From Artocarpus heterophyllus (taxonomy: Eukaryota; Streptophyta; Magnoliopsida; Rosales; Moraceae), in contig CM046341.1 of NCBI GenBank assembly GCA_025403435.1, positions 22,532,230 through 22,596,229 of the forward strand: a DNA stretch of 64,000 bases. The letters run 5' to 3'. The first letter of the stretch is position 1. The number at the start of each line of letters is the position of its first letter. This document shows, in pieces, positions 58,321 through 64,000 of this stretch. The notes beneath the pieces are model-generated. The model had not been told where the DNA came from, made no database searches, and worked only from the letters and a program-made list of their open reading frames with translations. Made by a program: the position numbers and the translations under genes.

Positions 58321-59600
58321 TACCAAAAGCTCAAAAAAGAAGAAGCCCAACCAAACTAAATCTCCATTTTTCTCTATAATACCCTCTCTAACACCTTTGA
58401 GAAAGGGCTAATGAACCGCATTCTACTCAAACCACTAAGACTCAATAAGTCCCCATAACCACCACAGCCACCATCTTTCATAAGCTCAAATCATTAAGCC
58501 TCTACCATGAACTGCCATCAAAATGCCTCAAACTTCCATAAACTTTATTACCAACTCATATCACCTAGGGAAGATGGTTCTAAAACCCAACTCAGCCACT
58601 CCCACTTGCTAGAAAAACTCAAGCTTTCATATTTTTCGGTAAACTCCAAGAACGTCCAAGATTCATCCTCTAACTCTTTTAAACTAGGAAATATTACCAA
58701 ATCCTCCTAAAACCAGCCCTTTAAAGGACTATCATTTTTTATCTCTTTAAAACCCCTCTTTAAGCCTTAAACTACCCCGCTCACCTTATACATTTTTTTA
58801 TGTAGTAGCTTCTTCTGTGGAATTGACAAGCCACATTATTTCAACCAGGGCACCACACTTCCACCGAGTGGGCATAACACCACCATCAAGTACATAGGAA
58901 ATTCCTCCATAACTATTCATGTTCCTCCCCTACACCACGCGCACACTTGGAGGTCTCTTTTGGTGAAGTTATCATCTCTAATGGGTTTGGAATTGCAATA
59001 GGTCTCACTCTTGGATGTGACTGTCCTTGGGGCTACCTAGGTTTAGTCGTAGCCCAGCCGAGGCCACCATAAGGTGAGCCTAAAACAATCCGTTTTGGCC
59101 ATTCCATATGTTAAAATAGCCAATGTGAACTTGATCAGTTCTCTTCACCCGTCATGCTACTACTTCACCTCCTATTAAACAACACCCAACCCAATTGAAA
59201 GCAGCCACGAAGTCCAATGAAAGAGCTGCAACAAATGTCATTCTTATTAATATGTTTTATGATGATTATACTAATAATTTATGCACATAGCCATGTTATT
59301 CAATAAAAAGACATGCATGTTAGAACAAGTAGATTCTTATACCCTCATTCTAACCTCATTCTAATTATGGCTTGTCAAGGTTGAATGTTAGAACACTCCC
59401 GGTGGTCTTTCAAGGCAAGGCTGATCGAGCATCATTTGGAAAAGGATTAAGGTACTAGGTTTTTGGCCAAAACCCTATTTGATGTTCCTAGAAGGACATC
59501 CTCCCTAGTGAGCTAATTTGAGCTTTTTTATGTAGACCTTTTTCTTTGACTAACTGCATATTCTTACGTAGCCCAATTACATTGATATCATTGGCCTGTG
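58321..59600. other. No recognised feature
   Basis: CT-rich and AT-rich stretches without long frames. Possibly the remainder of the LTR linked to the inverted X copy; I cannot place its boundary. Confidence 0.35.
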
Positions 59601-60430
59601 TTCTAAAGATGAATTTGAGTTTAGAGACTTAATTTATGTTCAAGGGAAATTTTACAAGGAATTAGGTTAAGGACAGAAGTTAAGCGGAGAGAGTGAATTG
59701 AACCGAGAGAAAATAAAGGAGAGGAATTTTTGTAAAGGTAGGTTAAAGAAAAAAACAAAAGAAAAGATAAATGCAAAAAAAAAAAATCAAAAAAATAAGA
59801 ATGAAAGAAGAACAAATAAAATTCTTGAACTTTCCTAGTTTTATTTTGAGTGCCACAAGGTTTGGTAGAAAGATACAAGTGCCCAACATATGATATCCGG
59901 CCTATATAAGATTTTTATGGGTTTTGAGAGGTTTTCTTTGAAAAATATTATGAAGTCTCAAGCTCCATAAAGTCTTTAGGACCTTTACAATTCCCCTGTC
60001 CTTTCTTTCTTTTGATCACTACCCATTGGCTCCATTACAACCCGTATCAAAGACCTTTATGATTTTCGGTGGTGCCTTCGATGTAGTGGAGATTTGTACC
60101 AAAGGGGAAGCCTATGACATTTAATCCTTGCAATCAAGATTGGGAGGTCGATTCTATAAAGACAATAAGGATTTATCTTTTTCAAAGCATTTATTGTCTC
60201 AATATCGGTAACATTGACTATTTAGACATACACACAAGTATAATGATTATAGGATATATTAGCTTGCGATTGACCAATCGATTTAATGCAACTCTTGTTT
60301 GATTTCTAGTCCATATCTCTTATTGTTCTCTAAGGTAAAAGGTTGCAGGGTTAGTTTTCTTTTTTATGTTATTATTTTTTTTTCATCTTAGATTTGCTTG
60401 GAGACGAGCAAAGATTATGTGTGGGAGAAT
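59600..60430 (+). other. Athila-like 3' untranslated region
   Basis: A-rich stretch (about 59750-59830), then sequence ending GACGAGCAAAGATTATGTGTGGGAGAAT, which is the wording that precedes Athila-type LTRs. The purine tract is GTGTGGGAGAAT at about 60419-60430. No coding frame. Confidence 0.55.
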
Positions 60431-62030
60431 TTAATAACTGCATAATTTGATGTTATTTTCCAATCAATTTTCCCATATTTTTTTGCTTTGCTCTTGAGTA
60501 ATTTATGTTTATTTTGATATATTGTGTCATGTAGGTGTTTTAAGGTAATGAGATTAAGAATGGACAAAAGAGCTAAAATTTAGAGTTTGAAATTCGATTT
60601 ATTCAGTTTGGAGGTCAATTGGAAGCTAGAATGGGATTTTGGGAATTTTTGGAACCAAATTAGCATTTTGGAGCAAAGTGAGCCATGCCCCCAAGAAAAA
60701 GTCTCGCAGCTGTGCCATAGCACAGAAGCAAGGTGGGGCCGAAAGATAGACTTTATGTAGTAGCACCAACAAGCCCCAAATGCATGGCCTTGCGAGCCAC
60801 AATCAGTGCCCCCGTGTGCGAGAAGACGAACATGTAGCTTGATCGCCCAGGGTAGCTTGCGACTAAGCAGAATTCCTCACCCCCATACATGCATGCCAGA
60901 CTATCCATGAGAAGAAAAGTTTCATGTGCAACTGCATAGATTGAAGCTTGGCCCTATGCTTCCCATCCACTTTTGGCCCTTTTTTACCTAATTTGAGGCC
61001 AAGTTGCCCTTTTTAATTCTCCAACACCAAGATCTATAAAACCCTCACTTAGACACTAGTTATATCAGTTTTTCCATAGGTTTTAATAGTCTTAGAAGAT
61101 GAAAAAGAAGAAGTAGAAAAAGAGGAGAATTAATGGCAGCTCAGAAGAGGATTGTGTACGCAGAGATTCTTGAAGATGCAACCTAGTTCTTTCTTTCATT
61201 CTCTTTGCTTTTCCTTTTATTTTACTTTAGTTTTTAGTGTTTTAGTTTAATTTTATTTTTGGTTGAAAGGGATTTTAAGACCCTAGACATAATTATATGA
61301 TTAATTTATAGAATTGTTTTCCAATTTTTCAATTGCGATTGTTCATGTTCTTCCATAATTATTGTTTATGATTATTTTCTTGTTTCATTTGTTTGCGCAA
61401 CTAAATAGAACTTGGAGCTAACTTACTGCTAGATTGGAAAGCTTGATCCGTAATTGTCATATTATTCTAATCATTAGGGGCGAGTTGTGGTCATTGATCA
61501 TGGTCAAGTTTCATATGATTGCATATGGAACACAACCTAGGTTAAATTATATGAGTTTGTGTGATTGTTGCCTTGATCAAGCTATTTTTCTCAACTTAAT
61601 GCTTTTGTTAGATTAAATATAATGAGCGTGTTCTAGGTTGTTTAATGGAAAAAGGGTTTAATAGAGCACTTGTCTTATTAAATCTACACAGTAAGGAAAG
61701 ATTAGGATAGCAGAGCTAGTTATTATTTACAGTTAGTAGTTTCCATGGAGAATTAAGAATAATTTTGTGATTAGTTGTATAGTTATTGTTTGGTAGTTGC
61801 GAATGATTCTTTGACCGTTTTTAATATTATTGTTTCATGTTTATTCATTTTCTTATGTTTTCTTTTATTTGTTTTTTTAATTAAAATCGAGAACCCCTAT
61901 CTTTTATTAAGTTTTATTGTGTCTTAGGTTAGTGTTGATTACTAATTAATTAGATCCAATCCTCTGTGGGAACAAATCTTACTCACCACTACACTTAATA
62001 ACGGCGACATTATAGTTGTATAGTTATTGT
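60431..62030 (+). repeat. Athila-like LTR (3' or solo), boundaries approximate
   Basis: Starts after the purine tract with TTAATAACTGCATAATTTG (probably an old TGATAA start). It ends near TGTGGGAACAAATCTTACTC followed by AATAACGGCGACATTATA, which is Athila LTR-end wording. A TATA box CTATAAAACC is at about 61034-61043. No primer site follows. A different family from Athila-1/2. Confidence 0.6.
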
Positions 62031-62651
62031 AAGGTTAATTTAGTGCTTCCCTCGGAACATACCATTAGCTCATATAATTTTTCCTTCTTTGAAGTTGATG
62101 TCTATTCCAACAGAACTTATAGTTGGATATGATTCTCCAACTGGCTTGCTTAAATTCAACATCTCCATACTTGGAGCCAACTCCAACAAAACTAATGGCT
62201 AGATAGGACTCTTTTGCTTGCCCGTATATTTCCATTATAATTGAACTTGAAATTTATTATGATGGAACTTGTTGCTAGAGTTTAGGCAACCTTATGTGGC
62301 CCTTCTTTCCCTTTGACAATTGTTTTATATAAATTTTAACTAGCTTGACAAACTTCCAAATAGTAGATCTTGGTGGCATATATGCAATGAGGAACATTAC
62401 AAAAAAACAATGTTGATCCATATGAAACTAGCCAAACAAGTAGTTTTGGTTACATGGATGCAATCATGGACACAATATAGAAATAAAAGGGTGTCTCAGG
62501 TTGCAAAAACATTACGAAGAAAAGTTGGTCCTAGACGCATAAAATGGACTAGGTTGCATATGTATGACCAAAAAAAAAGTTAGGGGTATGTATAGGAATA
62601 TCCCTTTATGACTCTAACTCCTCAAGTGTAGGGGGTATGTATAGGAATACT

Positions 62652-62834
62652 CCCTTTATGACTTTAACTCCTCAAGTGTCTATTAAAAGCTCTAAAGTGT
62701 TATTAGGAGTGCTTATCACATAGCTCTAAGTCTTACCAGAAGCCCTCTATGACTTTAACTCCTCAAGTGTATATTAAAAGCTCTAAAGTGTTATTAGGAG
62801 TGCTTATCACATAGCTCTAAGTCTTACCAGAAGC
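62652..62834. repeat. 91-bp tandem duplication, with a related shorter duplication before it
   Basis: 62652-62742 is repeated at 62743-62834 with a few differences (shared word ATTAAAAGCTCTAAAGTGTT). Just upstream, 62582-62629 is repeated at 62630-62679 (GGGTATGTATAGGAATA). Confidence 0.9.
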
Positions 62835-63692
62835 GCTCATCACATAGAACTCTAACTCCTTTAAGAGTGAATCCAACAAGGGTTTAAAGAAGTGTTTCTC
62901 TTAGAGCTCTGACTTTTCAAGAAGAGATCTCTATAGAGTTATATCTCATCTAGAGAAACTCCCCAAAGCTTTAATTCATATACAAGTTTTCTTTTTTTGT
63001 GTTCACACACTTTGTTATTATCATATGTTTTTTGAATTAATTAAGTCTAGAATCTACTATGTTAAAACTCATTATAACGTGACAATAACCATATGTTAAC
63101 TTTTTTAATATGTACATATTCATGCTTTTGTATAAAATATCAAAAAATTGTTTCGTTTCTCAAAATTTAACCCCCAACGTATTAAATACAATTAAGAGCA
63201 CATAGTATTTTAAACAAGAGCTAAGTTGTTATGTAACTATGTTGCTCTAAGTGCTTCCCTCCAAGCTAGATCAAAACTTGATCACCCTAGCATGTGGAAT
63301 TAATTTTTAGGTTGGCCTAGCTCGCAAACGTGTAAGCCCAGTTTGCACTAGTAGGCCTTGATCAGGCCTTGACACCATGGCCTAGTTTGCGTTAGGCATA
63401 CCTAGTTGTGCCTTCGTAGACCTGTGGCCCTAGTCGTGGCCCCCTCCGGATGATGTCTAGCCTTTTTGTGAATTGTAGCCTTGCTTGCGCCCAGCTCTCC
63501 CCCCATGCACTATCAAGCTAGGCCAGCCATGGTCGCACCTTAGCAGCCCCCATGGTAATGCTTACTTCTAGCGCTACTCACACCCTCGCGTGCATGTTTG
63601 TGGCTTGCTTGCGTCTAAGCATGGCCTCAAGCATTTGGATAGGCTCGTGTGGCCTTGATCAAACTTGGTCACGGGTATGTCCCTACCAGTGC

Positions 63693-63854
63693 CTTCATGG
63701 ATGCATGCTCATACTTCGTTGTAAACTAATTTGCCCAAAAGTTTTCAGCACATGTTTAGTTTTAAGGAATTAACTTCATGGATGCATGCTTATACTTCGT
63801 CGTAAACCAATTTGCCCAAAAGTTTTAAGCACATGTTTAGTTTTAAGGAATTAA
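63693..63854. repeat. 81-bp tandem duplication
   Basis: 63693-63773 and 63774-63854 share CTTCATGGATGCATGCT at the start and TTTAAGGAATTAA at the end, with a few substitutions. Confidence 0.92.
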
Positions 63855-64000
63855 CTTCAAATGGTTAAAAGAACCCATTCACAACACCAAAGAAAATGCA
63901 ACCAATTTTATAGTATCGAGGTTAAAATTTTTTAGACTATAACATGAATCAAGCTCTTAGCACAAATCTTTGTACTAAGAGCTAGGGGCAATTGTTACAG

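Larger units (their letters stand above)
62031..64000. other. Non-coding tail of the window
   Basis: No credible gene. Holds two tandem duplications (62652-62834 and 63693-63854). A GC-richer block at about 63290-63700 has no recognisable coding sequence. Confidence 0.45.

Overview
The window is a stretch of nuclear DNA from a flowering plant, built almost entirely of transposable elements inserted into one another. I see no intact host gene, no rRNA, no tRNA and no CRISPR array. The plant origin rests on Ty3/gypsy chromovirus (Tekay/Del-type) and Athila-type elements, a Ty1/copia family primed by plant-style signals, a CACTA transposon with a C48-like protease gene, and a plant mobile domain (PMD) ORF. 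The DNA is AT-rich, and most element genes are broken by stops and frameshifts. The species cannot be named from this.

Layout. (1) 1-15521: a Ty1/copia element on + (copia-1), split by a complete Tekay-like gypsy element on - (Tekay-1, 1497-12363, LTRs of about 3 kb, perfect 5-bp target duplication CTGCT). (2) 15522-25917: an Athila-type element on - (Athila-1) that interrupts the end of copia-1. It has gag and protease but no visible reverse transcriptase or integrase. Where pol should be it carries two cargo ORFs in sense orientation. (3) 25918-28299: the 3' part of a CACTA transposon on +, ending in TTTGTAGTAGTG. (4) 28300-33236: a second, 5'-truncated copia copy on + (copia-2) with its 3' LTR. 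(5) 33237-51915: a degraded repeat (X) split by a second Tekay-like element on + (Tekay-2, 33525-51513), itself split by a short non-autonomous Athila relative on - (Athila-2, 41392-48192, TSD AAGGT). (6) 51916-58320: an integrase C-terminal relic on +, a PMD-type ORF on - and an inverted copy of X. This resembles a TAT/Retand-type gypsy ruin. (7) About 59600-62030: an Athila-like 3' UTR and LTR on +. (8) 62030-64000: no genes, two local tandem duplications.

The most interesting part is the Athila-1 cargo. One ORF (19322-19959, -) is an intronless relative of the plant LOG cytokinin-activating phosphoribohydrolases, with the PGGxGTxxE motif and a single-base frameshift. The other (20697-21125, -) is a 142-residue basic cysteine-rich protein whose CARKRRA plus CxxC layout resembles the small nucleic-acid-binding proteins of carla- and allexivirus-type plant viruses. 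Each has its own TATA box. The cysteine-rich ORF also has a CT-rich leader and three TGGGCC/T 'site II' motifs at 15-bp spacing. The inference is that this retroelement carried a growth-promoting and possibly silencing-suppressing module on separate internal promoters. No similarity search was possible here, so both family assignments rest on motif reading.
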